From the NCBI GenBank assembly GCA_035651715.1, contig DASRFD010000038.1, positions 1 to 64,000 on the forward strand: a stretch of DNA of 64,000 bases, read 5' to 3'. Source of the stretch: Nevskia sp035651715 (GTDB taxonomy: Bacteria > Pseudomonadota > Gammaproteobacteria > Nevskiales > Nevskiaceae). Positions 15,734 to 24,903 of the stretch are shown piece after piece. The notes under the pieces were generated by a model that was given only the letters and a program-made list of their open reading frames with translations, searched no databases and was not told where the DNA came from. Position 1 is the stretch's first letter. Every line of letters begins with the position of its first letter. The position numbers and the translations under genes are program-made.

Positions 15734-17932
15734 CTACACCGGGACCAGGTCCAGGTACCCATGGATCGGCGTGCCACGTACGTCGAAGCGGGGCCTTCCT
15801 CCGATCGATTTCAGCGCCGAGCGCGACAGCAGCTTGTTCCCAGCGATGCAACTAGTCTCCGGCATCATCAGGCAGTCGGGGCAGGCCCCGCCACGCTCTG
15901 TGCAAAGGGAGCCGGTGCCGCACTGTGTGGCCTTTTGCGCCAGCATCGACGTGAGCATGGCCGAACCGGAATTGCGCCAAAGCGCCGAGAGATTTCCCAG
16001 GTCCATGGTCGTGCCGTTGCGGTAGACCACGAAGGCCAGATCGGCCGGAAAGATGTACTCGCCGAGTGACCCAAGATCCAGCCCCGAATACTCGGCGATA
16101 TGCTTCATCAGGAGATGTGAGTAGCTGTGCAGCAGGGTATAAAGATACAGGTAGACGGGCGGTGCGGTGGTCTCGGGGAGGTTGTCCAGGAACGGCCCCA
16201 TCGGCCTTGCAGTCGCCAGCAGTCCGGCTCCGATCTTTTCGCCTGCATTCAGCGCGAACATATCTGGGCACTGCAGGCTGCGCAGCCAGTCGAGGACGAG
16301 CCCGCTGTTGAGCCGGGCGTAAATGGCTTCGTTGCCCTGCTGCACAACGTATATGGGGAAACGGGTGCTGTCGTTGGCCCTGACGGCGGGGAAGAGCCGC
16401 AGGCGCACAGGCATGTCCAGGCCGCGCTTGTCCCGCAGCACCGGGCCTGATTCCATGCGCGAGTAGCCGAAGCTGAAGCGGCACAGATCGAATTCGCGGA
16501 TCAGCCCGAGATCCTCCAACCCTAACTTGTCCAGCAGCACCCGCGTATTGGCCTGAACCTCTGCGGTTTTGTCTTTGTCCTCGGGCGCCAGGTCTTCGTC
16601 AAGCCGGGTGAAGGACACATAGGGCTTTTTGCCCCCAACACGCGTTTCTACGTCGAGCCGGGTCGCCTTGAGCGCGGCATGCTCAATGCCGAGCCGGAAC
16701 GGATCGAACTTCGAGGCGAAGTGAGGGGTTTGCCGCAGGCGGATGTTCGATACCACGCTGGCGGGTAGCTCGAGTTTGGGCAGGAGAATCTGACGCTGCC
16801 GCAATTCGTCAACAATGCGCTGCTTGCTGGTGTGGGCCACGTCGATCAGACCCTTTGCGGCCATCCGCACAGATTCCGGTAGAGACTCAAAACCCTGAAT
16901 CTGAGTGACCGCCGCCTGGTAGGCCGCCAGGTCTCCTGCACATTCCGGTTTGCCGGCGCAGGCGTCTTGTACGTCCTGGTCGGTGATCGGCTGTGTGGAG
17001 AAGCCGTAGGTCTTGGCGACGAAATCCTTGAGATCGGCTTCGCGTCCTGGCCGCAGGCGCGTCAAGAGCTGGTGGCCGCCGTCTTTGAAGTCGATGAATA
17101 GATCCGACTTCACGTAGTACGCACTTGAGGCACGGTACGGTGCAGCCTGCATGCGGACATCGGTCAGACGGTCAGGGCCCATGGCGGGCCCGAGGATGCG
17201 TAACGTGTCGTGATCGTTCTGCAGCCACTTCGATGACAGTGGCTTGTCGCAGGCAGCGCATTCGAAGAACCAGTCGCCGATGCCAGCCGACCGTCGGTTC
17301 AGTTTGAACTGTCGGCTGCCGCACACGCAACTGTCACGGCGGGCCACGACCTTGTTGTCACGGTCGCTCCACTGCCATTGGCCCGGAAATGCCGGCTGCC
17401 AGGCTCCCGACCAGTGGACGAAGATGACGTCCAGTTGTTCCCAATCGCATTGGCCATGCTTCTTAGGATGTGGGCAGTGCTCAGGGGTGAGGAGTTCGAG
17501 GTTGCGGTCGAGCTCGCTGAGCGTATCGTAGTCGCGGAACATGCCGCAGGCTCGGCACACAAAAGTCAGCGGGGCTGGGGTGTATTCCATCTGCGACGGC
17601 CGGCACAGATGGAAGCGGTCCAGTCCGGGCATCTGGAAGTCCGCTCGGCTTGGGTCGAGCAGCGCAGGGTCTACACATTGCGCCGGCAGCGGCTGTGGTT
17701 TGGACTGATCGGCCTCGCGAGCCTTCATGGCTGAATTGAACCAGGCCCGGCCAATCTCGTTCATCCGTTCAAAGATTAGATCCATGGTGGATTCGGACAG
17801 CTGAATGGGCTCGCCGCTGGAGGAGCGCGCGATGCAGGCTCCCATGCCACCTTCGAAGGTAAAGAAGCTTTCCGGCGCGTACGCGGTCGCCAGCTGGTTA
17901 CGCGACCGATTCATCGTCTTCGCCTTGGCCAT
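15734..17932 (-). CDS. drmB: DrmB: DUF1998-containing DISARM core protein
   Basis: A 732-residue protein. The ATG at 17932 lies 1 nt after the drmA stop with a GGGGGG tract before it, so it is preferred over the start at 17998 inside drmA. Several Cys pairs (VCRACGMF, SCVCGSRQF, ECAACDKPL) in the first 230 residues suggest zinc ribbons. The C-terminal region has the DUF1998 hallmark Cys cluster with CTERGGACPDCLMMPETSC near residues 675-695. DrmB forms a complex with DrmA in known systems and helps load it on invading DNA. It sits between drmA and drmC, the invariant DISARM core order. Confidence 0.88.
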   Translation of the reverse strand: MAKAKTMNRSRNQLATAYAPESFFTFEGGMGACIARSSSGEPIQLSESTMDLIFERMNEIGRAWFNSAMKAREADQSKPQPLPAQCVDPALLDPSRADFQMPGLDRFHLCRPSQMEYTPAPLTFVCRACGMFRDYDTLSELDRNLELLTPEHCPHPKKHGQCDWEQLDVIFVHWSGAWQPAFPGQWQWSDRDNKVVARRDSCVCGSRQFKLNRRSAGIGDWFFECAACDKPLSSKWLQNDHDTLRILGPAMGPDRLTDVRMQAAPYRASSAYYVKSDLFIDFKDGGHQLLTRLRPGREADLKDFVAKTYGFSTQPITDQDVQDACAGKPECAGDLAAYQAAVTQIQGFESLPESVRMAAKGLIDVAHTSKQRIVDELRQRQILLPKLELPASVVSNIRLRQTPHFASKFDPFRLGIEHAALKATRLDVETRVGGKKPYVSFTRLDEDLAPEDKDKTAEVQANTRVLLDKLGLEDLGLIREFDLCRFSFGYSRMESGPVLRDKRGLDMPVRLRLFPAVRANDSTRFPIYVVQQGNEAIYARLNSGLVLDWLRSLQCPDMFALNAGEKIGAGLLATARPMGPFLDNLPETTAPPVYLYLYTLLHSYSHLLMKHIAEYSGLDLGSLGEYIFPADLAFVVYRNGTTMDLGNLSALWRNSGSAMLTSMLAQKATQCGTGSLCTERGGACPDCLMMPETSCIAGNKLLSRSALKSIGGRPRFDVRGTPIHGYLDLVPV

Positions 17933-17933
17933 G

Positions 17934-20900
17934 CTATTGCCCCCCGCTGTGCGATTCCGTCGCTTGATCCGTGGAGTCGATATCCGCGCCCGACCCACGG
18001 CGGATGAAGGTCATAACGCGCGCAGTGGCTCCCTCCTGCACGCGTCTCGAAGCTGCGTCGAAGTGGGACTCGAGGATCACACCCGGCTGATCGACGTCGC
18101 GCAGCGAGGTCATGGGTCGGAGCAGGCTGTTGCGCAGCGCAAAGAAGTTGACGAGCCGCGTGGCCGCCACCAGCCGATCATTTTCGAGGTCTTGCTGATA
18201 ATGCTGCACTTGGCCGCGGAGCAGCGCCTTGTAGTAGTTCTTGCCCTCGGGCGACGGCGTAAAAGGCAGCCCCAGGGCCTTCTCCATAAAGGCCTCGGTC
18301 AGCTTTAGATTGCTCGGCACCGAGAGGAAAGTCCTCACGTCCTGCGCCATCGCGTAGACCGGGCTGTTGCGTTTCTGGGTGTCGTCCGCTCCGCACAGCA
18401 GCTCGATGGCACGGACGCCGCAGACATATTCCTGGAAGAAACTGGGCATAACCCGTACCAAGGCCTTCTCTGCCCAGCGATCCACTGCCGCAGGCAGGAT
18501 CATGCGCTCCAGGAAGCGATGGAAGATGTCGTGGATCTCGAGCACGAAGCGATCCCGGTAGCGCTGTGGCACTGGGACCAAGATTGAGAAACCGACGTGG
18601 GTGCGCCCGACGCGGGATGACGCCTGGATGTATTCCGCGATGTCCGACGGAATGCCAGCGAAAAACATGGCATTGAACTCTTCAACATCCACGCCGTGCG
18701 AGATGGCTGAGGTCGCGATGATCGAGCGGAGTGTGTCGTTCAGACTAGGGAAGGGCTGGTTCAAGCCGACGCGGGTTTCGGCACGGCGCACCACGTCCTG
18801 GATGTCTGCGGCCGAGACGGCGCCGGAGATGAGCTCGGAATTGAGCAGGTGGTCAGGGTAGCCGGCGGCCCGGTGGAGCTTTTCGAACTGGACCTTTTCC
18901 GTATCGATGACCTGGTCACCGCCTTTCTTGTTGGTGACGTAGGTGAGCGCGATGCGGTGCAGGTCCACCAAGGTCAGTAACATCGCCGGCGCGGCTTGCG
19001 ACAGCAAGCGCTTGAACTGGGCCTGCAGTGGCCCCCCAGAGACCCACCGTACGAGTTCGTCGCGCGCGGCGCTTTCCAGCGCCGGGTCGCCGCTGCGCAA
19101 GCGCTCATAGAGATGAGTCACCATCAAATGGAAGTGGCCCAGCACAGAGGCCATAGCGACGGTATGCCGGTGGCCATTGGTCAGGATCGAGCCGTAGACG
19201 CGTGCCCAGTGGCTACGCAGCTCGACCGCCTCGCCGGGGATTGCGGTGCGCTCGACATCATCGGCCGTCGCATCGGGCGGCATCGGTCCGGCATAGAACG
19301 ATCCGTACAATGTCGGGCCGGGATACGGGAACTGCACGGTGCGGTCGCGCTGATAGAGGTTACGCATCTGCCGCTGGGGTTCGCTGACCGTGGCGGATGC
19401 CGCGATCACCTTGATCCGGCGGCGAACTTTCGAGTCGGGCTCATAGGACAGGCATCCCGTGAGCAGGGGTGCGAGTTGGTCGAGCGCTGCATCGAGTGCG
19501 GATTCGAACAAGCCCGAGAACGTGCCCAGCGATTCGTCGAGAAGATGGGCTTCGTCCTGAATGAGCAGGCTGGGGAAGGGATCGAAAAACCGCTTCTCCC
19601 CGGTGGCAAACGCTGGGAACAAGGCGCGCGTCCCGGCGCCTGGATGTCCGTCCCACTCTTTGGATCTCATCGGCACCAGCAGCCGCTCGGAGCCGGTCTC
19701 GATCAGCGGCGCAAAGCCGAACATGCCGAAGAATTTGCGGATGGTCCCCTGGGACTGCCCGATGGCGGCGAGTTTGTCCACGGTGCCAAGCAGCACGGAG
19801 GGCGCTAAGTCGTAGATGTCCTCGTCGACGATGTAGAACGGCAGAGGCGTCGGCCCGTCGAAACGGGCGTTCCACGAGCACTTGTTCTTGGGTGACGAAC
19901 AGAAATGCCCGAGCGCGTTGCCCCCACTCCCAGAATGGCGGCGCAAGGCCAGGAGGTTGCCATCTCGGCTGCCACAGAATGGACAGGACGCGAGCTTCAG
20001 CCAGCGCTCACGGGCGCTCTTGTAGGGCTGTGCCTCCTTCGCCTTTACTTCTTCTCTGGGGTCTAGCTCAGCGCTGGTTGGCACCTCACTGTAACCCTCG
20101 TCCGTGTGCCAGTTCGGCGTGTTGCTGCCACCGACCCAGAAGCCCAGCGAAAACGGTTCACCTGGGTGCTTTCGCGTATGTCGGATTTCCTCGGCAGCAC
20201 CCATGGTAGCGAAGGTGCGGCGCGCCTGTTGAAGGGTGAGCAGGCGAAGGGGGTAGCGCATCAGGGCCGACACCCCGCAATGCTTGCCCCGCAGCCGGTC
20301 AAGAAATAGCACGAACGCGAGCAGACCCAGAAAAGCTTCGGACTTGCCGCCACCGGTGGAGAAATAAAGCAGTGTCACCGCATTGGCGTATTGGGCGACC
20401 TCTGCCGTATAGAAGCGATGGAACTCGGGGATGCGGGTCGCGAAGGCCGGGACCGAAGCCAGAATGAACGCCAACTGGAACAGGCGCCAGTCCTCATAGC
20501 CCTTGGATCGGGCTACCTTGGCCATAGCCGCATTCATGCACAGCCAGGCTTCAAACGGAATGCCCAGAGCAGATTGTTGCGGCCCCGGTCCGCTCCAGTG
20601 GCGTTGCGATTCCTCCAAGATGCTCAGGCCACACTGGATCGCGGCCAGCTCGGCCTTCCAGGCGAGGAGATCCTGGCCCAATTTCTGGCGTTCCGCAGCG
20701 CGCTGCTGATCCGCCTGGAGTCCTTCCAGGCCCTGATCTACCGGCTGATCTTTGACCTGGTTTAGCCAATCGCCATATTCCTGCAGCAGTGGCTTGAGCC
20801 GAACCAAACTATCGGGCTCGGCGAGCTTGGCGATATTACGTTCTACCGCGCTCTCGGCGGGGATCACCCTCGGCAGGACGTACCGCGGCGCCCAGGTCGT

Positions 20901-22136
20901 GGTCAGGCATCGGTGCCCGTCGTCCTCAGTGCAATTCACGCCGCCGTTGAATCCCAATGCCGCGTACCGTAAGAACGCGTTGTAGCGGTACGAGGGCTTG
21001 ACTCGGTCGAGCCGAAGGAACTGGTGATCCGCTGCCGCGATTCGCACGGCGACGGAAACCTGAAAAACTGCGGGTTCCAGCTCTTTGAAATTGGACTTGG
21101 TCAGCGGCGGGGTCCAATTTTCCAGCGCCAGATGCACCGTCAGCCGGCCAGAATCGAGTGGATCAGGAGAGGCGGCAGCGACCCAGCGCAGTTCGATGTT
21201 GGGGATGACCACATCAAGCTTGGACGCGCGCACCGCCGCGAGATACGCGTTCCAATCACGCACATTGGACGGTCTCACCGGGCGGCCGCGTCGATAACCC
21301 CACAGCTGTCCGCCATAGGCGGGATCGGTGCTGGCCGCCCAATCGGCGAGCTGCTTGCGAATCGAGGCGTTAAGCGCATCGGAAGCGGCCTTGGTGTCGG
21401 CGCCAGCGCTTGCGCAGGTGAACTCAAAAGAGGGGAGCTGGAGGTCCAGACGCAGCCACTTGGGCGGTGGCGGGATGGCCTCGGCCAATGCGTCGGGCGT
21501 GGTCGGGCCCACGCCCACTTCCTGCACGGGTCGGTTTTCGCCCTCCTCGCCATCGTCCTGAGCCTCCTCGGCTTCCTGGGCTTCGTCGTTGCGCGAACGA
21601 TCCCGGTGATTGTCGAAGGGCAAACCGAGGGCGTCGTAGACCGACTTGCGTGCGACGTAGCTCCTGGCCGCCCACTCTGCATGCGCCTTGCCGCCAGGCA
21701 ACTCCGTTTCGAGCTTGGCCAGCGCGTCCTTCACCTTGTTGCGTATCTCGGTTCTGGCCTCGCGGGTGAGCGGGAAGCTCGCTTCGAGGCAGCCGCCAGG
21801 CTTGATCTCATCCGCCGTCGGCAGGATGCGGACGTACACCGCCCCGGTCACTGACGCGCGGAGCGCAGCCGTCCTCGCGGATGCGAGGACCTGGAAATCC
21901 AGTCCGTGCGCACTGATACGGATCGGATCGGCTTCCTCATCGCCGCCGCGCTCCTCCGGCGGAACCGGGACGATGAACTCGGACATCAGCGCCGCACTGG
22001 GTTTGGTCCCGTAGATCAGCTTGTAGAATTCGCCGCGGCCAGCCAGGCGTGCCGACAACCCGTTCAGCAGGCTGTCGACGACGGCCTCCTTGTACGCAGG
22101 ATGGATGAGACGCGGGTTTTCGCTAAGCGTCGGCAT
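17934..22136 (-). CDS. drmA: DrmA: large superfamily 2 helicase of a DISARM-like operon
   Basis: A 1400-residue protein. It has a helicase core with STGGGKSEA (Walker A, about residues 592-599), QDEAHLLDE (motif II, about 857-866), IAASATV (motif III) and IIATSAISHGVD plus QASSRVGR (motifs V/VI, about residues 1140-1175). A Cys set (CPFCGSRDG, HFCSSPKNKC, about 710-755) suggests a zinc site. The start has GGGAGG 4-5 nt upstream and overlaps the preceding gene by 14 nt. DrmA with DrmB scans and translocates on DNA, preferring free 5' ends in characterised class 1 systems. The length and motif order agree with DrmA. Confidence 0.88.
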   Translation of the reverse strand: MPTLSENPRLIHPAYKEAVVDSLLNGLSARLAGRGEFYKLIYGTKPSAALMSEFIVPVPPEERGGDEEADPIRISAHGLDFQVLASARTAALRASVTGAVYVRILPTADEIKPGGCLEASFPLTREARTEIRNKVKDALAKLETELPGGKAHAEWAARSYVARKSVYDALGLPFDNHRDRSRNDEAQEAEEAQDDGEEGENRPVQEVGVGPTTPDALAEAIPPPPKWLRLDLQLPSFEFTCASAGADTKAASDALNASIRKQLADWAASTDPAYGGQLWGYRRGRPVRPSNVRDWNAYLAAVRASKLDVVIPNIELRWVAAASPDPLDSGRLTVHLALENWTPPLTKSNFKELEPAVFQVSVAVRIAAADHQFLRLDRVKPSYRYNAFLRYAALGFNGGVNCTEDDGHRCLTTTWAPRYVLPRVIPAESAVERNIAKLAEPDSLVRLKPLLQEYGDWLNQVKDQPVDQGLEGLQADQQRAAERQKLGQDLLAWKAELAAIQCGLSILEESQRHWSGPGPQQSALGIPFEAWLCMNAAMAKVARSKGYEDWRLFQLAFILASVPAFATRIPEFHRFYTAEVAQYANAVTLLYFSTGGGKSEAFLGLLAFVLFLDRLRGKHCGVSALMRYPLRLLTLQQARRTFATMGAAEEIRHTRKHPGEPFSLGFWVGGSNTPNWHTDEGYSEVPTSAELDPREEVKAKEAQPYKSARERWLKLASCPFCGSRDGNLLALRRHSGSGGNALGHFCSSPKNKCSWNARFDGPTPLPFYIVDEDIYDLAPSVLLGTVDKLAAIGQSQGTIRKFFGMFGFAPLIETGSERLLVPMRSKEWDGHPGAGTRALFPAFATGEKRFFDPFPSLLIQDEAHLLDESLGTFSGLFESALDAALDQLAPLLTGCLSYEPDSKVRRRIKVIAASATVSEPQRQMRNLYQRDRTVQFPYPGPTLYGSFYAGPMPPDATADDVERTAIPGEAVELRSHWARVYGSILTNGHRHTVAMASVLGHFHLMVTHLYERLRSGDPALESAARDELVRWVSGGPLQAQFKRLLSQAAPAMLLTLVDLHRIALTYVTNKKGGDQVIDTEKVQFEKLHRAAGYPDHLLNSELISGAVSAADIQDVVRRAETRVGLNQPFPSLNDTLRSIIATSAISHGVDVEEFNAMFFAGIPSDIAEYIQASSRVGRTHVGFSILVPVPQRYRDRFVLEIHDIFHRFLERMILPAAVDRWAEKALVRVMPSFFQEYVCGVRAIELLCGADDTQKRNSPVYAMAQDVRTFLSVPSNLKLTEAFMEKALGLPFTPSPEGKNYYKALLRGQVQHYQQDLENDRLVAATRLVNFFALRNSLLRPMTSLRDVDQPGVILESHFDAASRRVQEGATARVMTFIRRGSGADIDSTDQATESHSGGQ

Positions 22137-24900
22137 TGGACCTCCCGTTGGCAGCGCCGGCCCCGGTTACCTCGGGCGGCACGACCTGTTCTACGCGATA
22201 GACGCAGCTCAAGGCCTCTTGCTGCAGGCGCTTGATCGTCCGCTCTGGCACCTTGCGGTAGGTCGCTGCACTTTCGGGTTGGAACAGGATCTCTGCATAG
22301 CGCGCCGCCAGCTGCCGCCCGAGATCCTGGTTGAACCGCCGTGCACTGCGAACGAACGCCCAATACTGCTGTGCGGTCTCGTCGCTGATGCGCAACGCCC
22401 GGCAAAACAGCTTGAAATAGCGCGCATCCTTGGCGGCATGCGGCCGCGTGTCGTTGTCCTGAATGGCGAGCCAGTAGCACACCCGCTCCGGGCGGCAGTC
22501 ACGCGCACTTGGATCTTGTCTGCACATCTCCTGCTGAATCTCCCTGGCCAAGGCCTGGCGATCAGCGGCTTTGAAGAACAGCCTGCAGCGATTCTGCATG
22601 TCGCTGTGATACATCTTGAGAAGCACCCGCACGGGATCGACGGTCGATCCGGCACCGCCTGGGTTGAGGTCCAGCAGTGCCTCGACCTCGGAGCGCAAAT
22701 CGTCGCTCATCTCGAAAACGAAGTCCCCCACCTGGATGCTGCTCGCGGGCACGCGGCGGAACGGCGGGTCTTCCTGCGGGTCGTGTCGATAGGTGAACCC
22801 GCTGGCATAGGCGCGACCGCCCCCTTCCAGCAGGAACTTGTAATACGTATGCTCCCCGCCGGGAGATTGCCGGTCCGTATCCTCGAGCCTGAAAGTCAGC
22901 GATGCCTCGCGCAACTTGGCGATCACGATCGGATTCGGGACCTCTGCCAGACGCCGCTTGAGTTCCTGCAGAAGCAAGCCCATCCGCCCGCGATAGGGCT
23001 TGAACGCGTCGAGCTCCATCATGCGGCCGAGCGTCTCCGACGTGGAATCGGCTTGCTTATATGCAACCAGCACCGCGGTGCCGTGGGGGATATCCGGGTG
23101 TGTCACCAGGAGACGGACGACGTCGGGGGTGATGCCGACAAACACGAGATGCTTGTGCTTGCGGGCACTCGAAAGCGTCTTGGCGACGGCGGAGAGCGTG
23201 TGCCATTCCAGGCGTGGTTCGACGGCACTCCAGTCGTTGCCGAGCCGTCGCCGGAGAAAGCGATATGCAAGCTCAATGTATCGCCGGCTCGGCAATACCA
23301 GAGAAACTACCTGATGGTTCTCGAGGCAGTGTTTCCTAACTTCGGCCAACAAGCGGCTGGCCAGGGGCGTGGCGTCGTTCCAATCGTCTACCATTTTCTC
23401 GGCTCGCTTGATCGCCTCTGCGACCGCGGCGCGCTCCTTATTCAGGACCCCGGACGCCAGGACGCGGTCGAGCGGAAGTTTCACCGCCGACCACGCGTGC
23501 AACCGGGTGGCGAAGTCCCCCTGTTCATCCTGTGGGTCTATTAGGTCCTGATAGCCGGCTGGCATGTTGGAGAGCCGCAGGACAAACAAGCAGGCTTCGA
23601 TCAGCGCCGTGCGCTGAGGGCTGCCATCGGACCCGCTGCTTTCCGCCAGCCGCTGAAAGGCGAGCGCGACCTGGGACGCTTCGCGATCAACGATGCTGAC
23701 ACTGAAGTTCGAATTGCTACGAAGCGCGGGCCGCCAGTCGGTGGGAAGAGCGGGCGGGGCCGTCAGCAGCGCATCCTCGCCCTCGGCGGGCCAGACGTGG
23801 TTGGTGAGGATCAGATTCGACTGACCGAAGCTGGCGCGTAGCGCAAAGAACGTCTTGGGATCGTCGGTCACAATGACCGCGCCGATGTCATCAAAACCGT
23901 GTTCGCGCGCAAAGCCGAGAAAGTCGGGTATACGCCTCACGGCGTCGTAGTTCGACCTGGCGGCCGCCTGCGTGGCATCTAGAAGTAGCAGCTCGGGACG
24001 ACCCAGCCCCTTCAGAACAGGAGCTGACAACGCCAGACGCCACCCGTCCTTGCCGGTGGTGTGGTGTATCACCATCAGCGCGCCAGGCGCCTTTTCGGGC
24101 AATGCCCACTCGCTGCTAATCTTCTGTCGCAGGTCGCGCCGATTCGACAGGCGTTCGACCTTGGATAGCGTGCGTTCCAAGGGGCTAGCGACCGGGGAAG
24201 CCCAGGCGCACCGGCTCGAGTCGAAGACGAAAGTGGGGACTAGCTCCGCAAATGAAGGATTGAGCAATTCCGGGTGTCGACTGCGAATGTCATTGATGGC
24301 ATTCAGGGCCGCCAGCAACGCCGGCGATTCGGTGCAGACTTCAGCCAAGGTGCCATGGGGCCCAGTGCGCCAGAGAGTGCGGAAGAAATCACTCAGCTGG
24401 GATTTTTCCAGTAACACGCTTTCGAGCGGCGAACGACAGGCGTGAGTGCCGGGATAGAGCAAGGTGCGCATGCCGCGCAGATCGCGGGCAAAGATCCGTT
24501 CGACGTTGGCCAGGGCATGCAACAGCGGCAGGAATTGCAGCTTGATCGGCCAGCACAGGCAAAGATGGACGCCCCCTACGTGCGCGGCCGAGAGGAGAAC
24601 GTCGACCAGCGCGGTGGTCCAGGGCTGGCGCGCCACCGGTTCCTGGGTAGTCCGGCTCTGCAGAATCAGCGGTGCGGTCCCGGCGCGCACCTCGGCCCAC
24701 GGGCGGGATGGTGGTGCAGGTGCTGCGGGCGGCGGGGCCGGGGCCAGTGCCTCCGGAGGCGGAGCGGGCGCTGGCTGCTTGGACGGTCGCTGGGTCGCGA
24801 GAGAGCGAAGGCGCTCCGCCATCCGCTCCTTGGCCTTAGCGCGATCCGCTTGGCGATCCGCCAGTGGATTGTCCTTCGGAGGCCAGGACCGGTATGCCAT
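22123..24900 (-). CDS. drmE: DrmE-like protein of the DISARM operon
   Basis: A 925-residue protein with a basic, Pro/Ala-rich N-terminal linker (residues about 38-72) and no intact Walker motifs. Residues about 530-690 contain alternating strands and helices like a degenerate helicase second lobe (VVSLVLPSRRYIELAYRFL, HKHLVFVGITPDVVRLLV, AVLVAYKQADST). It lies directly upstream of drmA, the place occupied by DrmE in class 2 DISARM, and has the wrong motifs for the SNF2 protein DrmD of class 1. The assignment is mainly positional plus a general resemblance; a distinct family is possible. It follows the methyltransferase stop by 3 nt. Confidence 0.6.
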   Translation of the reverse strand: MAYRSWPPKDNPLADRQADRAKAKERMAERLRSLATQRPSKQPAPAPPPEALAPAPPPAAPAPPSRPWAEVRAGTAPLILQSRTTQEPVARQPWTTALVDVLLSAAHVGGVHLCLCWPIKLQFLPLLHALANVERIFARDLRGMRTLLYPGTHACRSPLESVLLEKSQLSDFFRTLWRTGPHGTLAEVCTESPALLAALNAINDIRSRHPELLNPSFAELVPTFVFDSSRCAWASPVASPLERTLSKVERLSNRRDLRQKISSEWALPEKAPGALMVIHHTTGKDGWRLALSAPVLKGLGRPELLLLDATQAAARSNYDAVRRIPDFLGFAREHGFDDIGAVIVTDDPKTFFALRASFGQSNLILTNHVWPAEGEDALLTAPPALPTDWRPALRSNSNFSVSIVDREASQVALAFQRLAESSGSDGSPQRTALIEACLFVLRLSNMPAGYQDLIDPQDEQGDFATRLHAWSAVKLPLDRVLASGVLNKERAAVAEAIKRAEKMVDDWNDATPLASRLLAEVRKHCLENHQVVSLVLPSRRYIELAYRFLRRRLGNDWSAVEPRLEWHTLSAVAKTLSSARKHKHLVFVGITPDVVRLLVTHPDIPHGTAVLVAYKQADSTSETLGRMMELDAFKPYRGRMGLLLQELKRRLAEVPNPIVIAKLREASLTFRLEDTDRQSPGGEHTYYKFLLEGGGRAYASGFTYRHDPQEDPPFRRVPASSIQVGDFVFEMSDDLRSEVEALLDLNPGGAGSTVDPVRVLLKMYHSDMQNRCRLFFKAADRQALAREIQQEMCRQDPSARDCRPERVCYWLAIQDNDTRPHAAKDARYFKLFCRALRISDETAQQYWAFVRSARRFNQDLGRQLAARYAEILFQPESAATYRKVPERTIKRLQQEALSCVYRVEQVVPPEVTGAGAANGRSNADA

Positions 24901-24903
24901 GGT

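Noticed and set aside
15734..15851. TTG at 15851 as the drmC start and 17998 as the drmB start
   Set aside because: They would cause overlaps of 118 and 65 nt with the preceding genes; starts immediately after the preceding stop codons are available.
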